Origin: Bacteroides sp. GM023
GTDB taxonomy: Bacteria > Bacteroidota > Bacteroidia > Bacteroidales > Bacteroidaceae
DNA length: 64,000 nt
Reading direction: 5' to 3'
NCBI RefSeq assembly: GCF_014750685.1
Contig: NZ_JAAXGE010000014.1
Coordinates: 310,001-374,000, forward strand
Every line of letters starts with the position of its first letter. Position 1 is the first letter of the stretch. This document shows positions 17,179 through 24,594 of this stretch, piece by piece. A program made the translations under genes and the position numbers. The notes below the pieces were generated by a model. It saw nothing but the letters and a program-made list of their open reading frames with translations, made no database searches and was not told the origin of the DNA.

Positions 17179-17673
17179 ATGAAAAAGAGTCAGACCTTTT
17201 TGCTTTTGCTACTGGCAATGTTATTCAGTAGTTGCTATACGACTAAAATCAGTTATAAGAACTTGGAGCGTATAGAACGAGGGATGTTTCCCAAAGAGGT
17301 GATAGCTATTTTGGGTGAGCCAAGTTATCGGGATTTTGATGATAAGGATGAAATACTGGAGTTCCGTTCTTCCGAATATGGTACGGCCAAGGTTGTAAGA
17401 ATCCGGTTTGTGGATAATAGGGTGGTCGAGATGAAAAGCTATTTGGATAGCTATGATAGCTGTCGTGACAGAGACAAAACAACGAAAGAGAAGAAAGAAG
17501 AAAAATCTTCCGAAAAAGATACCAGTTCCAAAGTACGGGTATCAGCAGATGGGAAACATTTCCTACAGACAGGTTCAATCATAGTGACTCCTGAAGGTAA
17601 ACATGAAATAGTAGTTAGTGACCAGGGCGGGTTAATTATCACTGCGTCCGGTGAGCACATACATGCATTGTAA
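17179..17673 (+). CDS. Small lipoprotein with SmpA/BamE-like domain
   Basis: The ATG at 17179 gives 164 residues starting MKKSQTFLLLLLAMLFSSCY, a lipoprotein signal with lipobox LFSSC. Residues ~28-80 (LERIERGMFPKEVIAILGEPSYR...RIRFVDNRVVEMKSY) resemble the SmpA/OmlA/BamE two-layer fold, which binds other envelope proteins. A lysine/glutamate-rich linker (KTTKEKKEEKSSEKD) leads into a short beta-rich tail with repeated ADGKH/PEGKH turns. It is not necessarily a BAM component. The role is unknown. Confidence 0.7.
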   Translation: MKKSQTFLLLLLAMLFSSCYTTKISYKNLERIERGMFPKEVIAILGEPSYRDFDDKDEILEFRSSEYGTAKVVRIRFVDNRVVEMKSYLDSYDSCRDRDKTTKEKKEEKSSEKDTSSKVRVSADGKHFLQTGSIIVTPEGKHEIVVSDQGGLIITASGEHIHAL

Positions 17674-17730
17674 TATTCAAAAAGAATTGAAAAAGAGTTG
17701 GATAGAAAAAGTCCCTTTTTACTCGCAAAT

Positions 17731-17758
17731 ATTATGCAATTATTTATATTTGCATAAT
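17731..17758 (+). promoter_or_regulatory. Promoter inside a perfect palindrome ahead of the DinB gene
   Basis: ATTATGCAA (17731-17739) and TTGCATAAT (17750-17758) form a perfect 9-bp inverted repeat with a 10-bp spacer. The -7 box TATATTTG (17745-17752) lies within it. This is a good candidate operator for a dimeric repressor acting on the gene at 17798. Confidence 0.5.
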
Positions 17759-17797
17759 TAAGCAACTCGCAAGAAACATTTAAAGAAAGGGAAAGCC

Positions 17798-18274
17798 ATG
17801 TCAAACTTCGATTTTTCCAAAGTTACAGAAGGGATTTATAATGTTATAAAAACCGAAGAACAAGTATTAATCAGCTTGCAAGAGGAAACGATTACATTGA
17901 AGCGTAATAAACAAAATCGTACAATTAAACAGATTCTCGGGCATCTGATTGACTCGGCATCAAACAATCATCAACGCATGATAAGACTACAATATTGCAA
18001 AGACTTGCTTTTCTTCCCTGATTATCGCCAAGACAATGATTTGTGGATAGCATTGCAAGATTATCAAAATGCGGACTGGAGTAATTTAATTCAATTATGG
18101 AAGTTCTTCAACCTGCATATTATCCAAGTAATAAAATCCGTAGACCAAACAAAATTGGACAGCTATTGGTGTGACTTTGAAGGAACAAAAGTCACTTTAC
18201 AGGATATGATAGAGGGATATTTAGACCATTTACATCTACATATTAACGAGATTCATGAATTGATTAACTCTTAA
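17798..18274 (+). CDS. DinB-family protein
   Basis: This 158-residue four-helix protein fits the DinB/YfiT superfamily. The three histidines that usually bind a metal are visible in position: LGHLIDSASN near residue 48, and YLDHLHLHINEIHEL near residues 142-153. Family members include thiol transferases (bacillithiol, mycothiol) and damage-induced proteins; the substrate here is unknown. The ATG follows AAAGGGAAAGCC, a fair ribosome-binding site. It is followed after 10 bp by the RlmJ-like gene and probably co-transcribed. Confidence 0.82.
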   Translation: MSNFDFSKVTEGIYNVIKTEEQVLISLQEETITLKRNKQNRTIKQILGHLIDSASNNHQRMIRLQYCKDLLFFPDYRQDNDLWIALQDYQNADWSNLIQLWKFFNLHIIQVIKSVDQTKLDSYWCDFEGTKVTLQDMIEGYLDHLHLHINEIHELINS

Positions 18275-18284
18275 ACACACCGAC

Positions 18285-19151
18285 ATGTCAACTTACACTC
18301 ACTTCGCAAAACAACCGGATGTTCTGAAACATCTGATACTCTGTGAAGCCCTTCGGAATGAAGCGCCACAAGTATATGTAGAGACCAATTCGGCATGCGC
18401 CATTTACACAATGACACATACTCCGGAACAGCAATATGGCATCTATCATTTTTTAGAAAATGCGGATAAAGATAAGTCCTTGACGGATTCCATTTATTAC
18501 AAACTGGAAAGTGCAGAAATGGCAAAAGGGCATTATTTAGGTTCGCCTGCACTGGCTATGAATGTATCAGGGAAGCAAACACAAAGATTTGTATTCTTTG
18601 ATTTGGAAAAGAGTGCATTGGATAATGTGGCTCTTTATACCAAACAAATAGGATTGAATACCTCTGTGGAAGTACATAATACCAATTCTTTGGAAGGGAC
18701 GATGCAGCTATTACCCTCACTGCCCGAATCGTCATTCATCCATATCGACCCTTACGAAATAGATAAGAAAGGAGAATCAGGCTACACTTATCTTGATGTT
18801 CTGATAAAAGCAACTCAATTAGGGATGAAGTGTTTATTGTGGTATGGTTTCATAACTGAAGATGATAAAGAATCCCTGGAAAACTACATCACATCCAATC
18901 TGAAAAAAGAAGGTATCAAAAGCTACACGTGCGTAGAACTCACGATGAACTCAATAAGAAAAGATAGCATTTTATGCAATCCCGGCATTTTGGGAAGCGG
19001 CATCCTGGCAACAAACCTATCACAAGAATCTCAACAGATGATTCTTGATTATGGTAATAAGCTGGTAGACATATACAAAGATGCAAAATATAAGGAATAT
19101 GATGGCAGTTTATACATTGATGCTTTTTCTCAAACATTCTCATGCCTATGA
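18285..19151 (+). CDS. RlmJ-like methyltransferase homologue with altered catalytic motif
   Basis: The 288 residues follow the pattern of RlmJ, the 23S rRNA A2030 N6-methyltransferase: YTHFAKQPDVLKHLILCEAL at the N-terminus, YLGSPALAMN near residue 86, and a motif-IV region FIHIDPYEIDKKGESGYTYL near residue 155, then LLWYGFI. In RlmJ that motif is DPPYE; here one proline is missing (DPYE). The fold seems intact but activity on rRNA is uncertain. It may be a divergent paralogue. Its stop codon lies inside the first unit of a palindrome array. Confidence 0.7.
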   Translation: MSTYTHFAKQPDVLKHLILCEALRNEAPQVYVETNSACAIYTMTHTPEQQYGIYHFLENADKDKSLTDSIYYKLESAEMAKGHYLGSPALAMNVSGKQTQRFVFFDLEKSALDNVALYTKQIGLNTSVEVHNTNSLEGTMQLLPSLPESSFIHIDPYEIDKKGESGYTYLDVLIKATQLGMKCLLWYGFITEDDKESLENYITSNLKKEGIKSYTCVELTMNSIRKDSILCNPGILGSGILATNLSQESQQMILDYGNKLVDIYKDAKYKEYDGSLYIDAFSQTFSCL

Positions 19152-19218
19152 GAAAAAATACTCACTATAATGAGAAAAAATACTCATTGTATTGAGAATT
19201 AATTCTCATTATAGTGAG
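19139..19218. repeat. Array of four 14-bp palindromes at exact 22-bp pitch (CTCA-N6-TGAG)
   Basis: Units start at 19139 (CTCATGCCTATGAG), 19161 (CTCACTATAATGAG), 19183 (CTCATTGTATTGAG) and 19205 (CTCATTATAGTGAG). Each start is exactly 22 bp after the last. The outer CTCA/TGAG is invariant and the six central bases vary. Units 1 and 2 share the linker AAAAAATA. Units 2 and 4 are also inverse complements of each other over 16 bp. The first unit overlaps the stop codon of the RlmJ-like gene. Two further arrays in this window share the 22-bp pitch. Confidence 0.85.
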
Positions 19219-19315
19219 AATAATCCCCTCTTGTAATACTCTCAAACACGTATTTTATATACGAAAACATATAAAAGACAGCTATATTGGACAACTATCT
19301 ATCGAAAAATCAGTC

Positions 19316-19323
19316 TATCTTTG
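19316..19323 (+). promoter_or_regulatory. -7 box for the DUF3788 operon
   Basis: TATCTTTG is a perfect -7 match, about 34 bp before the ATG at 19357. It lies roughly 100 bp downstream of the palindrome array. Confidence 0.55.
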
Positions 19324-19356
19324 TGATATTGATAATTGAAAGTAAATATAGATGCC

Positions 19357-19773
19357 ATGAAAGAGACTTTGCAGATTCCCACTCCCGAAATGCTGGAAAA
19401 CCTGATAGGTAAAGAACTTTATATTGTATGGACTTCGCTTTGCCAACTCATTGAACAGAAGTACAATATGGAGCAATTATGGAATTATGGCGGAAAAGCC
19501 TGGAAATACGAATATAAATATCGCAAAGGCGGAAAAACGCTTTGTGCCCTATACGCCAAAGAGCAAGCTCTTGGTTTCATGGTCATTTTTGGCAAAGACG
19601 AACGTGCCAGGTTTGAACTGCAACGAGAAGTTTTCTCCAACGAGACACTGAAGGTATATGATGGGGCGACTACTTATCATGATGGGAAGTGGATTATGTT
19701 CGAACTAAAAGATACCAGCTTATTCAGTGATATGGAACAACTTCTGTCTATCAAACGAAAACCAAACCGATAA
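19357..19773 (+). CDS. DUF3788 family protein
   Basis: Starting at ATG 19357 (MKETLQIPTPEMLENLIG) the protein has 138 residues. It matches DUF3788: WTSLCQLIEQKYNMEQLWNYGGKAWKYEYKYRKGGKTLC, then a lysine/arginine-containing FGKDERARFE and the tail YHDGKWIMFELKD. The fold is related to YdhG/DUF1801-like proteins, whose function is unknown. The TAA stop is followed directly by the ATG of the next gene, so the two are translationally coupled. The in-frame TTG at 19336 lies too close to the transcription start and is not used. Confidence 0.82.
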   Translation: MKETLQIPTPEMLENLIGKELYIVWTSLCQLIEQKYNMEQLWNYGGKAWKYEYKYRKGGKTLCALYAKEQALGFMVIFGKDERARFELQREVFSNETLKVYDGATTYHDGKWIMFELKDTSLFSDMEQLLSIKRKPNR

Positions 19774-20910
19774 ATGATTGAATCAGAAATAAACAAGAAG
19801 TATTGTCAAAGTTGCGGGATGCCTTTACGATTTGATGTAGAGAAATACCTGGGTACTAACTCCGATGGTTCGCGAAGTGACGAATACTGCTATTATTGCC
19901 TGAAAGATGGAAAGTATATTGTTGATATTCCGATGTCGGAAATGATTAATATTTGGATAAAATACACCGACAAGTATAATGAATATGCAGACACCATGTA
20001 CTCACCGGAAGAATTGAGAAATCTACTTAACGGACGATTACCCAAGTTAAAGCGATGGAAACAGAAATTGGAAACCAGTAACATTCATCATCAAAAGATT
20101 CAGGATATTATCGTTCATATCAATAATCATTTATTTGATTCTTTGGATACGGACAGGCTTAGTGATATGAGCGGACTTTCCAAATATTATTTCAGAAGGA
20201 TCTTTCAGGCTGTTACCGGAGAGAATATAGGAATCTATATACAACGGTTGCGGCTTGAACATATAGCGCATCTGTTGGTATCCACCGATTTTACACTCAA
20301 TCAGATATTGGAGCAGACAAGTTATCAGACCAAGTTTAGTCTAGCAAAAGCCTTCAAAAAGCATTTCGGAATACCGGCATCTCAATATAGGGAAAAATAT
20401 AAGCCGATGTATGATGAACAGCACACGTCTCTCACTCCTGAAATTTGGTCAATTCAGCCAATGGAGATATTCTATATTGAAGTCGGTGAAAAGTATAAGG
20501 ACGAGCTGCGATATAAACTCATATGGAACAGGCTTATAAATTATGCCAGGCAGTATAATGAAGGTAAATCGGATTGCAAATTCGTAAGCGTCAGTATGGA
20601 CGACCCGTCCATCACACCCATGGAAAAATGCCGTTTCTATCTCGGAGTAACGATAGATAATAAGAAAGTAGATAACTCTCAACCAGGAGTGATGGAAATT
20701 CCCGGTGGTCGCTATGCGATATTCAGGCATACAGGAGATTATTCTTTATTACACAGATTCTACCGGAAAATTTATGAAGAATGGTTTCCGAAAAGTAAGT
20801 ATCGGCCACAAAGTACCTTTAGTTTTGAGATGTATATGAATCAGCCTACTTCCACTCCTGAAACGGAACTGGTTACCGATATTTATATTCCGGTCGTAAA
20901 GAAACAATAG
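19774..20910 (+). CDS. Zinc ribbon + AraC HTH + GyrI-like effector fusion regulator
   Basis: This 378-residue protein joins three modules. Residues ~8-50 are a putative zinc ribbon (YCQSCGMPLRF...GTNSDGSRSDEYCYYCLKDG, four cysteines). Residues ~108-210 are an AraC double HTH (DRLSDMSGLSKYYFRRIFQ, FSLAKAFKKHFGIPASQYRE). Residues ~225-375 are a GyrI/Rob-like effector-binding domain (FYIEVGEKYKDEL, MEIPGGRYAIFRHTGDYS). AraC-GyrI (Rob-like) regulators are common; the extra N-terminal ribbon is less usual. It probably senses a drug or lipophilic ligand and regulates its own operon. Confidence 0.88.
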   Translation: MIESEINKKYCQSCGMPLRFDVEKYLGTNSDGSRSDEYCYYCLKDGKYIVDIPMSEMINIWIKYTDKYNEYADTMYSPEELRNLLNGRLPKLKRWKQKLETSNIHHQKIQDIIVHINNHLFDSLDTDRLSDMSGLSKYYFRRIFQAVTGENIGIYIQRLRLEHIAHLLVSTDFTLNQILEQTSYQTKFSLAKAFKKHFGIPASQYREKYKPMYDEQHTSLTPEIWSIQPMEIFYIEVGEKYKDELRYKLIWNRLINYARQYNEGKSDCKFVSVSMDDPSITPMEKCRFYLGVTIDNKKVDNSQPGVMEIPGGRYAIFRHTGDYSLLHRFYRKIYEEWFPKSKYRPQSTFSFEMYMNQPTSTPETELVTDIYIPVVKKQ

Positions 20911-20939
20911 ATTACCAACACTTTAAGAAACAATATATT

Positions 20940-21410
20940 ATGGGAAAGATTTCAGAAATTATGCTATTGAAGCAACCACAGCAACCTGCCTTGGCTGTTG
21001 AAGTACAAACTGATATGAACGGAATGTCGAAAGCTATCGGAGAGAACTTTGTAGAAATAGACTCTTTATTCAAAAAACAAGGAGAAATTACAACAGATAT
21101 TCCCTACGTTGAATATCCCAACTTTGAAAGCCTAACCGAACAAAATATCAGAATGATTATCGGTCTCAAATCATCCAGGGAATTACAAGGGGAAGGGGAA
21201 ATTCAATCTATAATAATACCGGAAAGAAAGATAGTTTCCTGTTTGCATAAAGGAACCTATGCAGAACTGGCAACGCTATACAATGAGATGATGGAATGGA
21301 TACAAGTCAATGGATATAAAGCTTCGGGAACATCTATAGAATATTATTACACCGGACCTGATGTGCCCGAAGAGGAACAAGTGACAAGGGTAGAAATGCC
21401 GCTATTATAA
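20940..21410 (+). CDS. GyrI-like small-molecule-binding protein
   Basis: This 156-residue protein is a stand-alone GyrI-like domain: LKQPQQPALAVEVQTDMNGM at the N-terminus, then IIPERKIVSCLHKGTYAELATLYNEMMEWI, and the C-terminal SIEYYYTGPDVPEEEQVTRVEMPL. Such proteins bind amphipathic compounds or, in E. coli, protect DNA gyrase. It lies 29 bp after the AraC/GyrI fusion, and the pair probably respond to related ligands. The length is normal. Confidence 0.85.
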   Translation: MGKISEIMLLKQPQQPALAVEVQTDMNGMSKAIGENFVEIDSLFKKQGEITTDIPYVEYPNFESLTEQNIRMIIGLKSSRELQGEGEIQSIIIPERKIVSCLHKGTYAELATLYNEMMEWIQVNGYKASGTSIEYYYTGPDVPEEEQVTRVEMPLL

Positions 21411-21442
21411 ACGTATTGTTCCGGTCAAGCATTTTTTCTGTC

Positions 21443-21479
21443 ACATAAAATAAATACCGCTATATTTTATGTACATTTG
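21443..21479 (+). promoter_or_regulatory. Perfect 10-bp dyad abutting the MocR-gene promoter
   Basis: ACATAAAATA (21443-21452) and TATTTTATGT (21463-21472) are exact inverse complements with a 10-bp spacer. The -7 box TACATTTG (21472-21479) begins at the last base of the right arm. The dyad covers the space where the -33 element would be, so a bound protein should block the promoter. The leader before the ATG at 21491 is very short. Confidence 0.55.
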
Positions 21480-21490
21480 CAGGATACGGA

Positions 21491-22909
21491 ATGAGCATGA
21501 AAAAAGAAACTCTATATCAGAAAATAGCCGGAACAATGGCACGGCAGATAAAAACAGGTATATGGAAAATGGGGGAGAAACTTCCTTCCCTGCGTACTAT
21601 CAGCAATGAATATGGAGTGAGCCTGAATACCGCAATTCAGGCATACTATGAATTGGAAAAGGACGGATTTATTATTTCACTGCCCAAATCCGGTTATATT
21701 GTCAATTACAAACCGTTGCGTTTGTCCGCGCCGGCAACGACACAGCCTGCAATTAAGTTTACGGGAAAGGGGGATGAGGATTTAATAGCCGAAGTATACA
21801 GTTCGATAGAAGATACATCCATCACTCGTTTCTCCCTGGGAATACCGGAAGATGTTTTTCTGCCCATTGCCAAACTCAATAAAGAACTGACTAAAGCAAT
21901 GCATTCGCTGCCGGGAAACGGGACGAGATATGAAGATGCGCAAGGAAACGCCCGGCTTAGAAAAGACGTAGCCCGTTTCACATATAGTTGGAATGGTAAT
22001 TTAACGGAAGATGATATTGTTACGACAACAGGAGTGACTAACGCTATTTCTTTAGCTCTGTCCGTCGTTGCACAGAGAGGAGATACCATCGCTGTTGAAA
22101 GTCCGGTGTATTTCGGGATGTTGCAATTAGCCAATAGTATGGGACTTCGTGTGCTGGAACTACCGACAAATCCTGTTACGGGCATCGAACCTGACGCCCT
22201 GAGGAAGGTGTTACCGCAAATAAATGTGTGCCTGCTTATCAGTAATTTCAGCAATCCGATGGGTAGTTGTATGCCCGATGAACACAAAAAGGAGATTGTG
22301 TGCATGTTGGCAGAGTATGATATTCCTTTGATTGAGGATGATTTATATGGAGATGTTTTCTTCGGAAATTCACGTCCCAAACCATGTAAGGCTTTCGATG
22401 AAAAAGGACTTGTGCTATGGTGTGGTTCCGTGTCAAAGACGCTGGCTCCCGGATACCGGGTAGGCTGGATTGCACCCGGAAAATTCAAGGAAGCCGTGAT
22501 TCGTCAGAAAAATATTCATTTCATATCTTCACCTACTCTTAACCAGGAAGCGATAGCCAATTTCATGGAGAACGGCAGGTATGAGAATCATTTGCGTAAG
22601 CTACGTCATGAGTTGCATGCGAACAGCCTGCATTTTGCACGTTCTATCATCGACTATTTCCCCGAAGATACTAAAATCATCACTCCGCAAGGCGGATTCA
22701 TGCTTTGGGTAGAACTGGACGAAAAGATAGATACGACACAACTGTACTATAAAGCTATGCGGCATAAAATCAGTATTGCTCCCGGACGTATGTTTACGTT
22801 GCAGGAGCAATACAGAAATTGTATGCGTTTGAGTTACGGTCAGCAGTGGAGTCCTTTTATCGAAGAACGTCTGATGATATTAGGGAATATGATTAAAGAG
22901 TCACTTTGA
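21491..22909 (+). CDS. MocR-type regulator (GntR HTH fused to aminotransferase fold)
   Basis: In this 472-residue protein, residues ~5-75 are a GntR winged helix (LYQKIAGTMARQIKTGIWKMGEKLPSLRTISNEYGVSLNTA). The remainder is a fold-type-I aminotransferase domain with the PLP lysine in GSVSKTLAPGYRVGW. MocR regulators use PLP as a cofactor to sense an amine or vitamin B6. The next gene, convergent and overlapping its 3' end by 9 bp, is a free-standing aminotransferase of the same fold and is a likely target. ATG 21497 is an alternative start. The ligand is unknown. Confidence 0.9.
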   Translation: MSMKKETLYQKIAGTMARQIKTGIWKMGEKLPSLRTISNEYGVSLNTAIQAYYELEKDGFIISLPKSGYIVNYKPLRLSAPATTQPAIKFTGKGDEDLIAEVYSSIEDTSITRFSLGIPEDVFLPIAKLNKELTKAMHSLPGNGTRYEDAQGNARLRKDVARFTYSWNGNLTEDDIVTTTGVTNAISLALSVVAQRGDTIAVESPVYFGMLQLANSMGLRVLELPTNPVTGIEPDALRKVLPQINVCLLISNFSNPMGSCMPDEHKKEIVCMLAEYDIPLIEDDLYGDVFFGNSRPKPCKAFDEKGLVLWCGSVSKTLAPGYRVGWIAPGKFKEAVIRQKNIHFISSPTLNQEAIANFMENGRYENHLRKLRHELHANSLHFARSIIDYFPEDTKIITPQGGFMLWVELDEKIDTTQLYYKAMRHKISIAPGRMFTLQEQYRNCMRLSYGQQWSPFIEERLMILGNMIKESL

Positions 22910-24103
22910 TTTGTGGATATATTCCGTCACGACTTCTCCCAATATCTGAAGCCCCTTCTCTATTCTGTCTTCCGGCATATTGGAATAGTTGATTCGAAGG
23001 GTGTTTTCCCTGTTTCCGTTGGGAAAGAAAGAACCGCCCGGAACGAAAGCAATCTTTTTCTCCAGGCATTTTTCTAGGATTTCACGTGCCGGAATTCCTT
23101 CGGGGAGTTCTATCCATGTAAATAATCCGCCTTCGGGATGAGTAAATTTGACTGTATCGGGAAAGTAACGCTCCATGCATTTCATGGCAATATCCCTGCG
23201 TTTCCTGTACACTTCGATTATTTTTGCAATATGTTTGTCGATATCATAATGTTTCAAGTATTCGGCGATAGTCATTTGGGCGATAGTATTACATTGCAAA
23301 TCTGTGCCTTGTTTCACAAGAACGTATTTACGGATAATCTCCTTATCCCCTGCCATCCAGCCAATCCGGAAACCGGGGCAGAATATTTTGGAAAAGCTGC
23401 CTGTGCACAGGACATTGCCAACCTCATCAAAAGACTTGACAGATGGCAGGTGTTCTCCTTCGAATCTTAATTCACCATATGGGTTGTCTTCGACAACTGC
23501 GATATTGTATTTCGCGGACAATTCTGCCAGCTTTCTGCGTCTTTCCAAACTCCAGGTTCTTCCTGTCGGATTTTGAAAGGTAGGTATGACATATATCAGT
23601 TTTATGTTTTCCGTACTGTTCAAAACATCTTCCAGGACATTCATATCCATACCGTCTGCATCGGTCGGTATTTCAATGAAACGACATCCGTATGCTTTCA
23701 ATGCACTGATGGCAGCCAGGTATGTAGGGCTTTCGCACAAGACTACATCGCCTTCGTCCAAAAAGACTTTTCCCGATAAATCCAGTCCTTGTTGGGAACC
23801 ATGGGTAATCAGGATGTTGTCTTTATCGAAAGCTGTGCCCAGGCGGTTGTTCATCCGTTCGGCAATCCATTCTCTTAAAGGGGCGTAACCTTCTGTTGTA
23901 GTATATTGTAGTGCTTTTGTTCCCGCTTCTTCCAAAACAATCCGGGTTATTTCATTTATCTCATTCACTGGGAAAAGTTCCGGGGCGGGCAGACCTCCTG
24001 CAAAGGAAATTACATCGTCCTGTTCGGTTACCTTCAGTATTTCCCTTATCTCCGATGCCTTGATATAAGACATTCTTTTTGCGAAATTCAGCTTCATAAT
24101 CAT
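22901..24103 (-). CDS. PLP-dependent aminotransferase (LysN/2-aminoadipate type)
   Basis: Starting at ATG 24103 (MIMKLNFAKRMSYIKASEIRE) the enzyme has 400 residues. Features are DDVISFAGGLPAPELFP, FQNPTGRTWSLERRRKL, VVEDNPYGELRFEG and the PLP-lysine block CTGSFSKIFCPGFRIGW, with RINYSNMPED near the C-terminus carrying the carboxylate-binding arginine. It resembles LysN and kynurenine/2-aminoadipate aminotransferases, which accept several amino acids. It is tail-to-tail with the MocR gene (9-bp overlap). Two GATACA repeats lie upstream. The substrate is not assignable from sequence alone. Confidence 0.87.
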   Translation of the reverse strand: MIMKLNFAKRMSYIKASEIREILKVTEQDDVISFAGGLPAPELFPVNEINEITRIVLEEAGTKALQYTTTEGYAPLREWIAERMNNRLGTAFDKDNILITHGSQQGLDLSGKVFLDEGDVVLCESPTYLAAISALKAYGCRFIEIPTDADGMDMNVLEDVLNSTENIKLIYVIPTFQNPTGRTWSLERRRKLAELSAKYNIAVVEDNPYGELRFEGEHLPSVKSFDEVGNVLCTGSFSKIFCPGFRIGWMAGDKEIIRKYVLVKQGTDLQCNTIAQMTIAEYLKHYDIDKHIAKIIEVYRKRRDIAMKCMERYFPDTVKFTHPEGGLFTWIELPEGIPAREILEKCLEKKIAFVPGGSFFPNGNRENTLRINYSNMPEDRIEKGLQILGEVVTEYIHKSK

Positions 24104-24164
24104 TAAATATTTAGGGAGATTAAAACAACGCTGCAAAGTAAAGCAAAAAAGGAAAATGAAAACA

Positions 24165-24194
24165 GATACAATTTTCTTTATATAAACGGATACA
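24165..24194 (-). promoter_or_regulatory. Two GATACA direct repeats upstream of the aminotransferase
   Basis: GATACA occurs at 24165-24170 and 24189-24194, 24 bp apart and in the same orientation, about 60-90 bp before the aminotransferase start. MocR proteins commonly bind spaced direct repeats. The repeat is short, so this could be coincidence. Confidence 0.3.
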
Positions 24195-24279
24195 GATTTA
24201 CGCGTTCTTCCCGCCGATAAACAGGCAAAGTTAGGCGCTTATATTACCGGTTTCGTCATGCATAATGGGGGGTGTTCGT

Positions 24280-24319
24280 CGAATAATTCTATTTCAGGAC
24301 ATTATTCGGCGTACCTTTG
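24280..24319 (+). promoter_or_regulatory. Promoter with upstream dyad for the HMA-like small protein
   Basis: CGAATAAT (24280-24287) and ATTATTCG (24301-24308) are exact inverse complements with a 13-bp spacer. They end 4 bp before the -7 box TACCTTTG (24312-24319). The -7 box also rules out the TTG at 24317 as a start codon. Confidence 0.5.
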
Positions 24320-24352
24320 CACTATTCAACAACAAAAAAACAGTTTAGAACT

Positions 24353-24571
24353 ATGGAAGAACAAATACTGATTTTCCGAACCTCTATCAAGAGCTCGCTG
24401 GATATAAAACATATCGCGGCTCTCTTTACCCTGTGTCCTCAAATCAACAAGTGGAATGTAGACCTTGAGGACTGGGAGAAAATACTAAGAATAGAATGTC
24501 AGGGGATAACCTCGACAGAAATTTCAAAGGCATTGCGTGCAATCAATATTTTTGCCCGGGAATTGGAGTGA
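24353..24571 (+). CDS. Small HMA-fold-like protein lacking CxxC
   Basis: Starting at ATG 24353 the protein has 72 residues (MEEQILIFRTSIKSSLDIKH...). Its beta-alpha-beta pattern and the block INKWNVDLEDWEKILRIE resemble small ferredoxin-like/heavy-metal-associated domain proteins common in Bacteroidetes. There is no CxxC metal motif, so it should not chelate copper the usual way. It has its own promoter with a dyad. It stands alone between convergent genes, and its function is unknown. Confidence 0.65.
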   Translation: MEEQILIFRTSIKSSLDIKHIAALFTLCPQINKWNVDLEDWEKILRIECQGITSTEISKALRAINIFARELE

Positions 24572-24594
24572 AGTAAAAAGAGATGCCCCGTCAC

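Noticed and set aside
24312..24319. In-frame TTG start for the small protein at 24353
   Set aside because: The TTG is part of the -7 box TACCTTTG, so it is upstream of transcription. The ATG at 24353 was used.
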